Shown one piece after another: positions 36,522-46,063 of a DNA stretch of 64,000 nt. The stretch covers positions 2,071,001-2,135,000 of the forward strand of contig NZ_CP139089.1 of the NCBI RefSeq assembly GCF_038024855.1. The letters are read 5' to 3'. Positions within the stretch are counted from its first letter, which is position 1; each line of letters starts with the position of its first letter. The position numbers and the translations under genes were made by a program. The stretch comes from Methylocella tundrae. Its GTDB lineage: Bacteria > Pseudomonadota > Alphaproteobacteria > Rhizobiales > Beijerinckiaceae. Under the pieces are notes generated by a model. It saw nothing but the letters and a program-made list of their open reading frames with translations, was not told the DNA's origin and searched no databases.

Positions 36522-37713
36522 GATCGACCACGGCCAGAGTGTGGCGGGCGATCATCGCCTCCTCATCGGTCGGAATGACAAAAACGCGGGCGCGCGAACG
36601 TTCCGAGGAGATAACCTGCGCATTGGCGCGGTTGGCGACGCGGTCGAGCTCAACGCCGATCCACTCCATGCCCTCCAGCACCCGCTCACGCACATGCCAG
36701 GAGTTCTCGCCAATGCCGCCGCAGAATACGATGGCGTCGATGCCCTTCAGCACCGCGGCGAGCCCGCCAAGTTCACGGCGGATGCGAAATACAAAATATT
36801 CAATCGCCTGCTGCGCTTGCGGCAAGTCCGAGGCCTCGAGTTCGCGCATGTCCTGCGAGAGCCCGGAGAGGCCTTTCAGTCCGGATTCGCGGTAGAGCAG
36901 ATCCGTGACCTGCGCCGCGCTCATCTGTTTTTCCTGCATCAGATAGAGCACGACGCCGGGATCGAGCTGTCCGCAGCGCGTGCCCATTGGCAGCCCATCG
37001 AGAGCGGTGAAGCCCATCGAGCTGGCGACCGACTGTCCATCGCGGATGGCGCACATCGAGGCGCCATTGCCAAGATGCGCCGCCACCACGCGGCCAGCCG
37101 CATGGAATGGCGCAATCTCCCGTAGCCGCCCCGTAACATACTCATAGGATAGGCCGTGGAAGCCATAGCGCCTGACGCCTTCGTCGTAAAAATGGCGCGG
37201 CAAAGCGAACACATCATTGACGAAGGGATGCGCGTGATGAAACGCCGTGTCGAAGCAGGCGACCTGGCGCACATGCGGCCACGCCTCGCGCGCGGCAAGA
37301 ATGCCGGCGATGTTGTGAGGCTCGTGCAAAGGAGCAAGCGGGATCAGCGCCTTCAGGTCGCGCAGCACTTCGTCCGTGACGATCACCGGCGCGGCGTAAT
37401 GCATGCCGCCATGAACGACGCGATGTCCGGCGGCGATCACCTGCGCCTGAGGGAAGCCCGCGCGCCGCCAGGTCAGAATGCGCCGTAGCGCATCGGCGTG
37501 AAACGGCGTCGCGGCGCTTTCCGCCCAGGTCTCTTCATGAATTTTTGTGTGGGCGCCGTCGTGAATTGTCAGCCGCCGCTCGTCGCCGAGCATCTCCACA
37601 ATGCCGATCGCCAGCGCCGAGAGCGTTTCCGCGCCTGCTTTTCCCATCGCTTCGAACAAGGCGAATTTGATCGACGAGGAACCGGCGTTGAGGGTGACGA
37701 CATGGCGCGTCAT
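36505..37713 (-). CDS. ackA: Acetate kinase
   Basis: This enzyme interconverts acetate plus ATP and acetyl phosphate. The 402-aa product starts MTRHVVTLNAGSSSIKFALF, and has VAAHLGNGASMCAI and SMGFTALDGLPMGTRCGQLD, followed by IVFCGGIGENSWHVRERVL. It lies 115 bp after fabI on the same strand. The phosphotransacetylase gene that often accompanies this pair is not next to it. Confidence 0.96.
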   Translation of the reverse strand: MTRHVVTLNAGSSSIKFALFEAMGKAGAETLSALAIGIVEMLGDERRLTIHDGAHTKIHEETWAESAATPFHADALRRILTWRRAGFPQAQVIAAGHRVVHGGMHYAAPVIVTDEVLRDLKALIPLAPLHEPHNIAGILAAREAWPHVRQVACFDTAFHHAHPFVNDVFALPRHFYDEGVRRYGFHGLSYEYVTGRLREIAPFHAAGRVVAAHLGNGASMCAIRDGQSVASSMGFTALDGLPMGTRCGQLDPGVVLYLMQEKQMSAAQVTDLLYRESGLKGLSGLSQDMRELEASDLPQAQQAIEYFVFRIRRELGGLAAVLKGIDAIVFCGGIGENSWHVRERVLEGMEWIGVELDRVANRANAQVISSERSRARVFVIPTDEEAMIARHTLAVVDQSAEA

Positions 37714-37828
37714 TGGTCGCGGTCCCGGCGCGCGATCGGCGCATTCAACATCATGTCAGGTCCTTTTCCGTTCAGGCGCGCCGGTCCGTCAGGTCTGACG
37801 ATAGGACGAGAGCTGGAGGCTTTCATTC

Positions 37829-38656
37829 TCACGCGACGTTGTGGAGGCCGCCATCCACATAAATCGTGTCGCCGGTCATGCCTGACGCGGCCGTCCCGAC
37901 CAGAAAGGCGACGACGCGGCCAACCTCGGCTATATCGACCAGATGGTGCGCTGGCGTGCGGCGCACGGCGGCGTCGACCAGTTCATCGAAGGCGGCTATG
38001 CCGCTCGCCGCGCGCGTTTTCAACGGGCCGGGGGAGACAGCAAAGACCCGGATTTTATCGTCGGCGAGCTCCGCCGCAAGATAGCGCACGCTCGCCTCGA
38101 GCGCCGCCTTCACCGGTCCCATTATATTGTAATTATTCACCACCTTGTCGGCGCCATAATAGCTCATCGTCAGTAGGGAGCCGCCTGATTTCATCAGCGG
38201 CTCGGCGAGGCGCGCCATGGCGATGAAAGAATGGCACGACACCGCCATCGCCTGCTGGAAGCCGGCGAGCGAACAGTCGACGACCCGCCCATGCAGATCG
38301 TCGCGCGGGGCGAAGGCGATGGAATGGATGACGAAGTCCAGCCTGCCCCATTCGGCGGCGATTCTGTCGAACACGGCCTCCATCTGGCCCGGCTGCTCGA
38401 CGTCGAGCGGAAGGATCAGCTCCGCGCCAAGCTCCTGCGCCAGCGGGCGCACATAGCGTTCCGCTTTTTCATTGAGATAGGTGATCGCAAGCTCGGCTCC
38501 GAAGCCGCGCAGCTTCGATGCGCAGCCGTAAGCGATGCTGTGTTCATTGGCGATCCCGACGACAAGGCCGCGAAGCCCACGCAGCGTGTCGCCGACAAGG
38601 CTTTCAGGATCCTGGGCTGTCGCCAAGGCGTCAACGCGGCCAGGCTGCTCGGACAT
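37829..38656 (-). CDS. fabI: Enoyl-ACP reductase (NADH), FabI
   Basis: This SDR-type reductase catalyses the last step of fatty-acid elongation. The 275-aa product has the nucleotide motif GLVVGIANEHSIAYGCA, SIAFAPRDDLHGRVVD, and the Tyr-x6-Lys pair in NYNIMGPVKAALEASVR. Start MSEQPGRVDALA at 38656; the longer frame from 38788 has no family sequence. In alphaproteobacteria it often forms a cluster with pta and ackA. Confidence 0.94.
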   Translation of the reverse strand: MSEQPGRVDALATAQDPESLVGDTLRGLRGLVVGIANEHSIAYGCASKLRGFGAELAITYLNEKAERYVRPLAQELGAELILPLDVEQPGQMEAVFDRIAAEWGRLDFVIHSIAFAPRDDLHGRVVDCSLAGFQQAMAVSCHSFIAMARLAEPLMKSGGSLLTMSYYGADKVVNNYNIMGPVKAALEASVRYLAAELADDKIRVFAVSPGPLKTRAASGIAAFDELVDAAVRRTPAHHLVDIAEVGRVVAFLVGTAASGMTGDTIYVDGGLHNVA

Positions 38657-39287
38657 TGCGTAAACTCTTGCTGTTTTGCGGCGAACCACAACGCCGCGCT
38701 TCAGTTCAAACTTATGCCCAATCCGTGCTGAAAATGTGACGATAAGGCGTTTCGTCCCGCAAAGCGAACGAAGCCTGTGCAAAGGCAAAAAAGTCTCCGT
38801 TAAACAAGCGCATCGGCAGGGTATATATCAGGCAATGGAATAGACATTTCCGGATAGTTGTGGCGTACAGGGCCATCCATGAGACAACGCGCGCCAATAG
38901 TTGCCCTGAACTGCGACGATCTCGATCTCGGGCGCCGCGTCCCGACTATGCTACAATCCAAACATTGTTTTCTACAACGCTAGACTTTTAGGGATGCTTG
39001 TGGGCGTCAGCCAATATATATTGCCGTATGCTTTTCGTTATTGTATATTTGATACACATCCCCAACGCTTTATTCTGCGTATGCCTGGAACATCCGCGCT
39101 GCTTCATAACGCGTATTCTGGGCGTCAGACCATCGCCAACGCTTCATGTCTTTCATTTGCTCCCCGCCAAATGAGCCTTACGCGCAACCCCCGCAATCGA
39201 AATGCGCAAACGCCCCACACGAGTTCTGGCAGGCCCGGTCTATTCGGTTATGATGGCGGTAACATTATATGATTCTCTGGAGCGCCC
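38657..39287. other. AT-rich gene-free interval
   Basis: These 631 bp between fabI and the XRE gene contain no credible coding frame. Around 38990-39080 the base composition drops well below that of the neighbours (for example GCCAATATATATTGCC, TTGTATATTTGATACACA), which suggests foreign or decayed sequence. No repeats flanking it were seen. Confidence 0.5.
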
Positions 39288-39578
39288 ATGCTGACCACCG
39301 GTTATCAACTCGCCGCGGCTCGAGCCCTGATCGGCATGGATCAGGCGACGCTGGCGACGCTGGCCAATGTCAGCGCGGATACGATCCAGTCCCTCGAAGC
39401 GTCCAAGCATGAAGCGATCGGCGGCCCTGTTCAGAGCGTGAAGGCGGTTCAGACGGCGCTCGAGAAAGAAGGCGTCGAGTTTCTCAATCACGGCCAACCC
39501 GGCGTCCGATTGAAGAATGGAGCCGAAGGCTCCGGCTCGATAACGGTCGAGGAGTTGACCAGCGAGAACGATGAGTAG
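39288..39578 (+). CDS. XRE-family helix-turn-helix regulator
   Basis: The 96-aa product is a single HTH domain: YQLAAARALIGMDQATLATL, ANVSADTIQSLEAS, then VKAVQTALEKEGVEFLNHG. The tail is acidic. It is monocistronic with no toxin or other partner beside it. Targets are unknown. Confidence 0.8.
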   Translation: MLTTGYQLAAARALIGMDQATLATLANVSADTIQSLEASKHEAIGGPVQSVKAVQTALEKEGVEFLNHGQPGVRLKNGAEGSGSITVEELTSENDE

Positions 39579-39716
39579 CGCGTCGCCGCTCGTCCTCCTC
39601 TTTCGCCCGTGAAACTTTTACTGACGCTCCCGGGCGCTTCGAGCGCGCAACCGGCCGATGAAATGATGGCTCCCCCGAAGCGCGCCGAATGCCGTGTTGA
39701 GGTTTCCGCGAATTGG

Positions 39717-39731
39717 TATTATAAATATCAT
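39717..39731. promoter_or_regulatory. Operator-like AT-rich motif upstream of tetR
   Basis: TATTATAAATATCAT lies 49 bp before the TetR start. The same 15-mer with two mismatches occurs on the other strand at 40661-40675 before the SDR gene. It is a candidate TetR binding site. Confidence 0.4.
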
Positions 39732-39779
39732 TTTATAGGATGATTCGCGGCGGGTGCGGATGCTGATTTTGGGGCTGTG

Positions 39780-40415
39780 ATGTCAAGATATGAGAAGGGA
39801 CATAAGGCGGATACGCATCGGCGCGTGGTCGAGATCGCCGCCCAGCGCTTCCGGGCCGAGGGCATCGACAGCGTTGGCGTTGCTTCCCTGATGGCCGACG
39901 CCGGGCTGACGCACGGCGGCTTCTACGCGCACTTCCCTTCAAAAGAGGCGCTCGTCAAGGAGGCGTTGATCGCCGCCATCGGGTCATCCTTTGCTTACGA
40001 AAATGAGGCGGAAGCCGCGGCGCCTTTGAATTTGCGCGCCTTTATAGATTTCTATCTTAGTCCCGCGCATCGCGACAAACCGGCGACGGGGTGCGCGATA
40101 GCGACGTTGGGAGCGGAGACGACGCGCAGGCCAAGAGCGACACGCAATGCCTTCAACAAGGAAGCACAGCGTTTCGTCGCGCGGATCGCCTCCGGCCTGC
40201 CCGAAGAGGCTTCACCAGAACACAGATTGGCGAAGGCGTATGGCGTATTCGCGCAGCTGGTAGGCTCGCTGCAGCTTTCCAGAATCGTCATGGACAAGAC
40301 GCTTTCGGATGAGGTTCTGGCTGTCGGCCGGAGCAACGCCTTGCAGCTTGCCGGGCTCGATCCGGGCGAGGAGACCAAAGCCAAGCCCGCCAAGCGGACC
40401 GCGAAGAAACATTAG
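39780..40415 (+). CDS. TetR/AcrR-family repressor
   Basis: The 211-aa product has the N-terminal HTH RRVVEIAAQRFRAEGIDSVG with LMADAGLTHGGFYAHFPSKE, then a ligand-binding domain with ATGCAIATLGAE, the layout of the subgroup that controls nearby reductases. A Lys-rich tail ends the chain. It probably represses the SDR gene at 40789. Confidence 0.88.
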   Translation: MSRYEKGHKADTHRRVVEIAAQRFRAEGIDSVGVASLMADAGLTHGGFYAHFPSKEALVKEALIAAIGSSFAYENEAEAAAPLNLRAFIDFYLSPAHRDKPATGCAIATLGAETTRRPRATRNAFNKEAQRFVARIASGLPEEASPEHRLAKAYGVFAQLVGSLQLSRIVMDKTLSDEVLAVGRSNALQLAGLDPGEETKAKPAKRTAKKH

Positions 40416-40788
40416 GAGCGGCCCTTTTTCTCGCCAGGAGCGCGATTCCTTGCGAGAGCCAAGATCGCGCCATCGGCTTTTCGCGCCCTGTTTTCTGAAA
40501 GCGCCGCCCCCCACAGACTGCAACACAATCGCTTCCAATTTCGGCTCGCATCGTCGCGACGATGCCGCGCGCCGTTGCCTGCTCCTGCTCCACCCCATGT
40601 TCGAGGACACCGTCTGAAATCGACAGACGCGTGCGCGCCAATCTTTCTGCTTCACTTTATATGATCATTATAATATGTTGCGGCCGGTTGGTTGAGCGAC
40701 TTCGCAGCAATGATGCCGGCCGGGGCGAAAAGGACCAGCAGATCAGCGTTCGGCGCGCCGAACGCAAATGTGGAACTGAGGAACGGCT
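40416..40788. other. Gene-free interval between tetR and the SDR gene
   Basis: These 373 bp hold no gene. The operator-like motif ATGATCATTATAATA is at 40661-40675, with an ATGATCAT palindrome. The rest shows nothing recognisable. Confidence 0.5.
40661..40675. promoter_or_regulatory. Operator-like AT-rich motif upstream of the SDR gene
   Basis: ATGATCATTATAATA is the reverse complement of TATTATAATGATCAT, 13 of 15 bases identical to the motif before tetR. It lies about 114 bp before the SDR start. Confidence 0.4.
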
Positions 40789-41532
40789 ATGAACATTAAT
40801 GGATCCGTCGCCCTGGTGACCGGCGCGAACCGCGGTATCGGCCGCGCTTTCGTGGATGAGCTCCTGAAGCGCGGCGCATCGAAAATCTATATCACCGCCC
40901 GCGATCCGGCCTCTCTCTCTGAATTCTTGAAGCTGAAAGACTCAAGGCTCGTTCCCTTGACGCTCGACGTAACGAAAGAGGCTGAGGCGCTGGCTGCCGC
41001 CGCCGACGCCCCCGACGTGACGCTTCTGATCAACAATGCGGGTTTCGCCGGTTTTCATGGCGCCATTTCCGCGCCGGACCTTTCCACCGCGCGCCAGGAA
41101 ATGGAGGTGAATTACTTCGGGCCGCTGGCGCTGATCCGCGCCTTCGCGCCGGGACTTGCCGCATCCGGCGGCGGCGCCATCGTCAATGTTCTGTCTTTCC
41201 TCTCGCTGGTGACGATGCCGAAAGCCGGCACATATTCGGCCTCAAAGGCGGCGGCGCGGGCGATCACGCGAAGCGCTCGCGCTGAACTCTCAAGCCAGGG
41301 CACCGCCATCGTCGCGGTCATGCCGGTTCAGGTCGAAACCGACATGGGCCGCGACCTTCCCGAACCACGGCTGACGCCGCAGGAGGTTGCCGCCGAAGCT
41401 CTTGACGGCGTGGAAGCCGGCGCCGACGAGGTTTTCCCGGGGGAACTCACGCGTCAGACCGCAGCCGCCTTCGCGAAAGACCCGAAGGGCGTTCAGGCGC
41501 ATGTGGCCATGGTTCTTCCCGAGCGCGTCTGA
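40789..41532 (+). CDS. Short-chain dehydrogenase/reductase
   Basis: The 247-aa classical SDR has the cofactor motif VTGANRGIGRAFVDELLKRG, LLINNAGFAG, and the catalytic YSASKAAARA. Substrate unknown. It is probably controlled by the TetR gene upstream. Confidence 0.9.
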   Translation: MNINGSVALVTGANRGIGRAFVDELLKRGASKIYITARDPASLSEFLKLKDSRLVPLTLDVTKEAEALAAAADAPDVTLLINNAGFAGFHGAISAPDLSTARQEMEVNYFGPLALIRAFAPGLAASGGGAIVNVLSFLSLVTMPKAGTYSASKAAARAITRSARAELSSQGTAIVAVMPVQVETDMGRDLPEPRLTPQEVAAEALDGVEAGADEVFPGELTRQTAAAFAKDPKGVQAHVAMVLPERV

Positions 41533-41777
41533 GCGCCCTGCGCTGAGCATGATCGATCAGGCGCTCCACGACTCGTGCGATGCGGTTGGCGCCGGCGGCT
41601 CGCCGCCCGCATTGCCATTGCATCCGGCGCCGAATACCATTTCGGCTCGCCGGATCGAAACGGATCGTCATTTGCTCATAAAAACTGGATTTCAGGGCAG
41701 CGCTTCCTCGCGTTCTCCGGCGGCTTCAAGGCCGGCGCTGCTTGAGCTTTTCGTCAGAACACACAGAGCGCGCGCCC

Positions 41778-42620
41778 ATGCTGTGGCTTGACAGCGCTGT
41801 TTTTCCCGACAGCCGCGCGCTCTTCGATCTCAGCGACCGCGGGCTTCTGCTCGGCGATGGAGCGTTCGACACCGCGCTTGTCATGAACGGCCGCCTGTTT
41901 CGCGGCGAGGCTCATATCCAACGCTTGCTGGACGCCCTCGCCCTGCTGGGGATCGAAGCCGATGCCGATACGATCCGCCGGGCCTTCGCGGCGCTGCTCC
42001 CGCGAGCCGAGCGTCACGCACTGCGCGTCACCGTCACGCGCGGGCCGGGACTTCGCGGCCTCGCGCCGGCCGGCATGCAAAAGCCGACGATCATGGCGAG
42101 CCTTTCGCCGCTGCCTCAAAGCTTCTTTTCGCCAAGGCTCGCGATGGACGTCGCCGCCATTCGCCGCAACGAAACATCGCCGGCCTCGCGCATCAAAGCG
42201 CTCTCCTACCTTGACGCCATTCTCGCCATGCGTGAGGCGACCTCCAAAGGATACAATGAAACGCTGTTCCTGAACGGCGCGGGGCGCGTCGCCTGCGCCT
42301 CCGTCGGGAATGTCTTCGCGCTTTTCGGCGACGAGCTGGCGACGCCGCCCCTCGCCGACGGCGTGATGCCGGGAATTATCCGTGGCTTCATCCTCGCCGA
42401 ATGCGGCGCGCTAAAGCTGCAAGGCCGCGAACGATCGCTTGACCTTGATGAGCTCTATGGCGCCGACGCTGTCTTTATGACCAATAGTCTGCGGCTGATC
42501 GCCCCAGTGGAGCGCATCGGCGCCGTCGCCATCGGCGCCAAAGGCGCCACGATCGTCGACGCCCTAACGCAGCGGTTGTGGCAAGCGATCGCCGCCGAAT
42601 GCGGGAGCCCGCCAATTTGA
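41778..42620 (+). CDS. Class IV aminotransferase (branched-chain/ADC-lyase type)
   Basis: The 280-aa PLP fold type IV protein has SDRGLLLGDGAFDTALVMNG near the N-terminus, the PLP lysine in SRIKALSYLDAILAM, and NETLFLNGAGRVACASVGN. In most members the last motif has Glu where this reads Cys (VACAS instead of VAEGS); that Glu contacts the PLP ring nitrogen. Start at the ATG 41778. It overlaps comF. The substrate cannot be assigned. Confidence 0.85.
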   Translation: MLWLDSAVFPDSRALFDLSDRGLLLGDGAFDTALVMNGRLFRGEAHIQRLLDALALLGIEADADTIRRAFAALLPRAERHALRVTVTRGPGLRGLAPAGMQKPTIMASLSPLPQSFFSPRLAMDVAAIRRNETSPASRIKALSYLDAILAMREATSKGYNETLFLNGAGRVACASVGNVFALFGDELATPPLADGVMPGIIRGFILAECGALKLQGRERSLDLDELYGADAVFMTNSLRLIAPVERIGAVAIGAKGATIVDALTQRLWQAIAAECGSPPI

Positions 42621-43426
42621 CTCGCGCGAAGCGACGGGACAATTCCTTCACGACGGCCGCCGGAGCGTTCCGCGCGCGCTTTCTGGCGCATGCCGCGCCC
42701 GTCTTGGGCCATGCCTCACGCGCGGCGCTTGACCTTATTTTCCCGCCCGCCTGCCTCAACTGCCGTCAGGCGACGCAGGCGCACGGGTCGCTGTGCGCCG
42801 CGTGCTGGTCCAAAATCCGCTTCATCGAGCGCCCATTTTGCGAAAGGCTTGGCGTTCCCTTTTCCGTGGATCTCGGCAATGAAGGGCTGCTCTCGCCGGA
42901 GGCGGTGGCCAATCCGCCTGTCTACGGCCGCGCCCGCGCCGTCGCGCATTTCGATGACGGTCCCGTGCGCCATCTCGTGCACCGGCTGAAATATGGCGAC
43001 CGGATGGAGCTCGCAAAACCTCTCGGCGCCTGGATGGCTCGGGCCGGCGCTGAGCTGCTGGTCGACGCCGATCTGATCGCGCCCGTTCCCTTGCATCGCA
43101 GGCGTCTGTTCGCCCGGCGTTTCAATCAGGCCGAGGCGCTGGCGCGATCGATCTCGAGTTCCAGCGGCGTGCCGGAAGATCCGCTCTGTCTCGTGCGCGT
43201 CAAGGAGACGCAATCGCAGGTGCGCCTCACGCGTTCGCAACGGGCGCTCAATGTGCAAGGGGCGTTTCGCGTGCCGGAGGAGATGGCCGCCCGCATCGAG
43301 GGCCGCGCCATCGTTCTCGTCGACGACGTGATGACGTCGGGCTCGACAGTCAATGCGGCGTCGCGCGCGCTGCTGCGCGCCAAGGCGCGACGCGTCGATG
43401 TGCTCGTTTTCGCAAGGGTGGTGTAG
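42599..43426 (+). CDS. comF: ComF-family phosphoribosyltransferase-like protein
   Basis: The 275-aa product has an N-terminal zinc-ribbon with CLNC and LCAAC, a core with LVHRLKYGDRMELAKPLG, and the PRPP-binding loop AIVLVDDVMTSGSTVNAAS. ComF proteins act in DNA uptake or handling. It overlaps the aminotransferase gene; the start could instead be the TTG at 42617. Confidence 0.87.
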   Translation: MREPANLTRAKRRDNSFTTAAGAFRARFLAHAAPVLGHASRAALDLIFPPACLNCRQATQAHGSLCAACWSKIRFIERPFCERLGVPFSVDLGNEGLLSPEAVANPPVYGRARAVAHFDDGPVRHLVHRLKYGDRMELAKPLGAWMARAGAELLVDADLIAPVPLHRRRLFARRFNQAEALARSISSSSGVPEDPLCLVRVKETQSQVRLTRSQRALNVQGAFRVPEEMAARIEGRAIVLVDDVMTSGSTVNAASRALLRAKARRVDVLVFARVV

Positions 43427-43461
43427 CAAGGGTGGTGTAAGAGGAGACGAGACGCCTCTCT

Positions 43462-44124
<663 letters not shown>

Positions 44125-44211
44125 AGGTTCTTTACTCCTTGCAGCACGATTGCTCGAGACGGCTTTGAACGACGCCCTTTTTTGCTCCTTGAAGCTTCAA
44201 GCGGCGGCCGC

Positions 44212-44916
44212 TCAGGCGGCGCGCGGGCGCGTCGTGCGCTTCTCGATCAGCTTGACGACATTTTGGGCATGAATGACCCGCTGCACGAAAATTCCCGGCG
44301 TATGGATCATGTCGGGATCGATTTCGCCAGCCGGCACAAGGTGTTCCACCTCTGCCACCGTCATCCGCCCGGCCGTCGCCATCATCGGATTAAAATTGCG
44401 CGCGGTTTTACGAAAAACGAGATTGCCCTCGGTGTCGCCTTTCCAGGCGTGTACGAGCGAGACGTCGGCGACGATGCCGCGCTCCATGACATAGGTCGAT
44501 CCGTCGAATTCGCGGGTTTCCTTGCCGTCGGCGATGACGGTGCCGACGCCGGTCTTGGTGAAGAAGGCAGGAATACCTGCGCCGCCTGCGCGAATGCGCT
44601 CGGCCAGCGTGCCCTGGGGATTGAATTCGAGTTCGAGTTCGCCAGATAGAAACTGCTGCTCGAAGAGCTTGTTCTCGCCGACGTAGGACGAGATCATTTT
44701 CTTGATCTGCCGCGTCTCGAGCAAAAGCCCGAGACCCGCGCCGTCGACGCCCGCGTTGTTCGAAACCACGGTCAGGTTCTTGACGCCGAGATCACGTAGC
44801 GCATGAATCAAATCCTGCGGGATGCCGCAAAGGCCAAACCCGCCGCACATCAGCGTCATGCCATCCTTGACGATATCCGCCAAAGCCGAATGAGCATCCT
44901 TGAAAACCTTATTCAT
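44212..44916 (-). CDS. scoA: 3-oxoacid CoA-transferase subunit A
   Basis: The 234-aa product has MTLMCGGFGLCGIPQDLIHA, then LTVVSNNAGVDGAGLGLLL and AGGAGIPAFFTKTGVGTVI, as in the CoA-transferase alpha family. It is first in a two-gene operon, with an 87-bp gap before scoB. Confidence 0.93.
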   Translation of the reverse strand: MNKVFKDAHSALADIVKDGMTLMCGGFGLCGIPQDLIHALRDLGVKNLTVVSNNAGVDGAGLGLLLETRQIKKMISSYVGENKLFEQQFLSGELELEFNPQGTLAERIRAGGAGIPAFFTKTGVGTVIADGKETREFDGSTYVMERGIVADVSLVHAWKGDTEGNLVFRKTARNFNPMMATAGRMTVAEVEHLVPAGEIDPDMIHTPGIFVQRVIHAQNVVKLIEKRTTRPRAA

Positions 44917-45109
44917 TCACACGCCTTGTCTGCGACCTTCCATTGCGCCGCGGCGTCATTTCGACGCAGTTACCGCCTTAATATAGCCGAGGCGGAAAAA
45001 TGATCCAGCGCGTTTTTGCATCGCAGAATATTGAAACTCCCGCGACGCCAGGTGAGTGGCGGCCGTTTTCGGATAGGATCGCAGACCATCCGTTCCTGGA
45101 AAGATTCAC

Positions 45110-45985
45110 GTGACGTCGCCGAGCCTCATTTTCGATCGCCCCCTGCTCCGCCGCAGGCTTTCGCGCGCCAAAGACGCCGGCGCCGAGGATTTCCTGCTGC
45201 GCGCGGCGATCGAGGATCTTTTTGAGCGGCTCAAGCTGATCCGCCGCGATTTTTCAACGGTTCTTGATGTCGGCACAGCCTCGCCGGAGCTTTCCGGGCG
45301 TCTTGCCCGCGAAGGCCGGTTGGTCCTGCGCATGGCGCCGCTCGCGCAGACGGAAAGGAGCGCGTCGTTTTCCGTCGTCGGCGACGAAGAGGCGCTGCCT
45401 TTCGCGGCGGAGCGTTTCGACCTCGCCGTGTCGGCGCTCAGTCTCCAAACGGTCAATGACCTGCCAGGCGCGCTCGTCCAGATCCGCCGCGTCCTGAAGC
45501 CGGACGGACTGTTTCTTGGTTGCCTTCTCGGCGGTCAGACCTTGCGCGAATTGCGCAGCGCCCTGGCGCTCGCCGAAACCGAGCTTTGCGGCGGGATCAG
45601 CCCGCGCGTCTCCCCTTTCGCGGACGTTCGCGACATGGGGGGCCTGCTTCAGCGCGCTGGATTGGCCTTGCCCGTTGCTGATAGCGAGCCTTTGGTCGTC
45701 CGATACCGCGACATGTTCGCTCTGATGGCTGATCTGCGCGCCATGGGCGCCTCCAACGCGCTGGTCGCCCGCATCAAAGGGCCTTCCCGTCGCGAGCTTT
45801 TCCTGCGGGCTGCGAACATCTACGCCGAGCGGTTCAGCGACCCCGACGGGCGCATACGAGCGACGTTTGAACTGATTTTCGTTTCCGGCTGGGCTCCGCA
45901 TGAGAGCCAGCAGAAGCCGCTGCGCCCTGGCTCGGCGAAAATGCGGCTCGAAGATGCGCTCAGGGGAAAGCCGCCGCCGCGTTGA
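45110..45985 (+). CDS. SAM-dependent methyltransferase (BioC/NDUFAF5-like)
   Basis: The 291-aa class I methyltransferase has FSTVLDVGTASPELSGRLA, EALPFAAERFDLAVSALSLQ and LKPDGLFLGCLLGGQTLREL, like the alphaproteobacterial homologues of NDUFAF5. Their role in bacteria is not settled. It starts with GTG at 45110. Confidence 0.82.
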   Translation: MTSPSLIFDRPLLRRRLSRAKDAGAEDFLLRAAIEDLFERLKLIRRDFSTVLDVGTASPELSGRLAREGRLVLRMAPLAQTERSASFSVVGDEEALPFAAERFDLAVSALSLQTVNDLPGALVQIRRVLKPDGLFLGCLLGGQTLRELRSALALAETELCGGISPRVSPFADVRDMGGLLQRAGLALPVADSEPLVVRYRDMFALMADLRAMGASNALVARIKGPSRRELFLRAANIYAERFSDPDGRIRATFELIFVSGWAPHESQQKPLRPGSAKMRLEDALRGKPPPR

Positions 45986-46063
45986 TCACCGGCGCGCTCA
46001 GGAGCACGATGGTTTTCAATGGGTTGGCTTTATGCCCGTTATCGCCCTGTTTCAAACCGTGAT

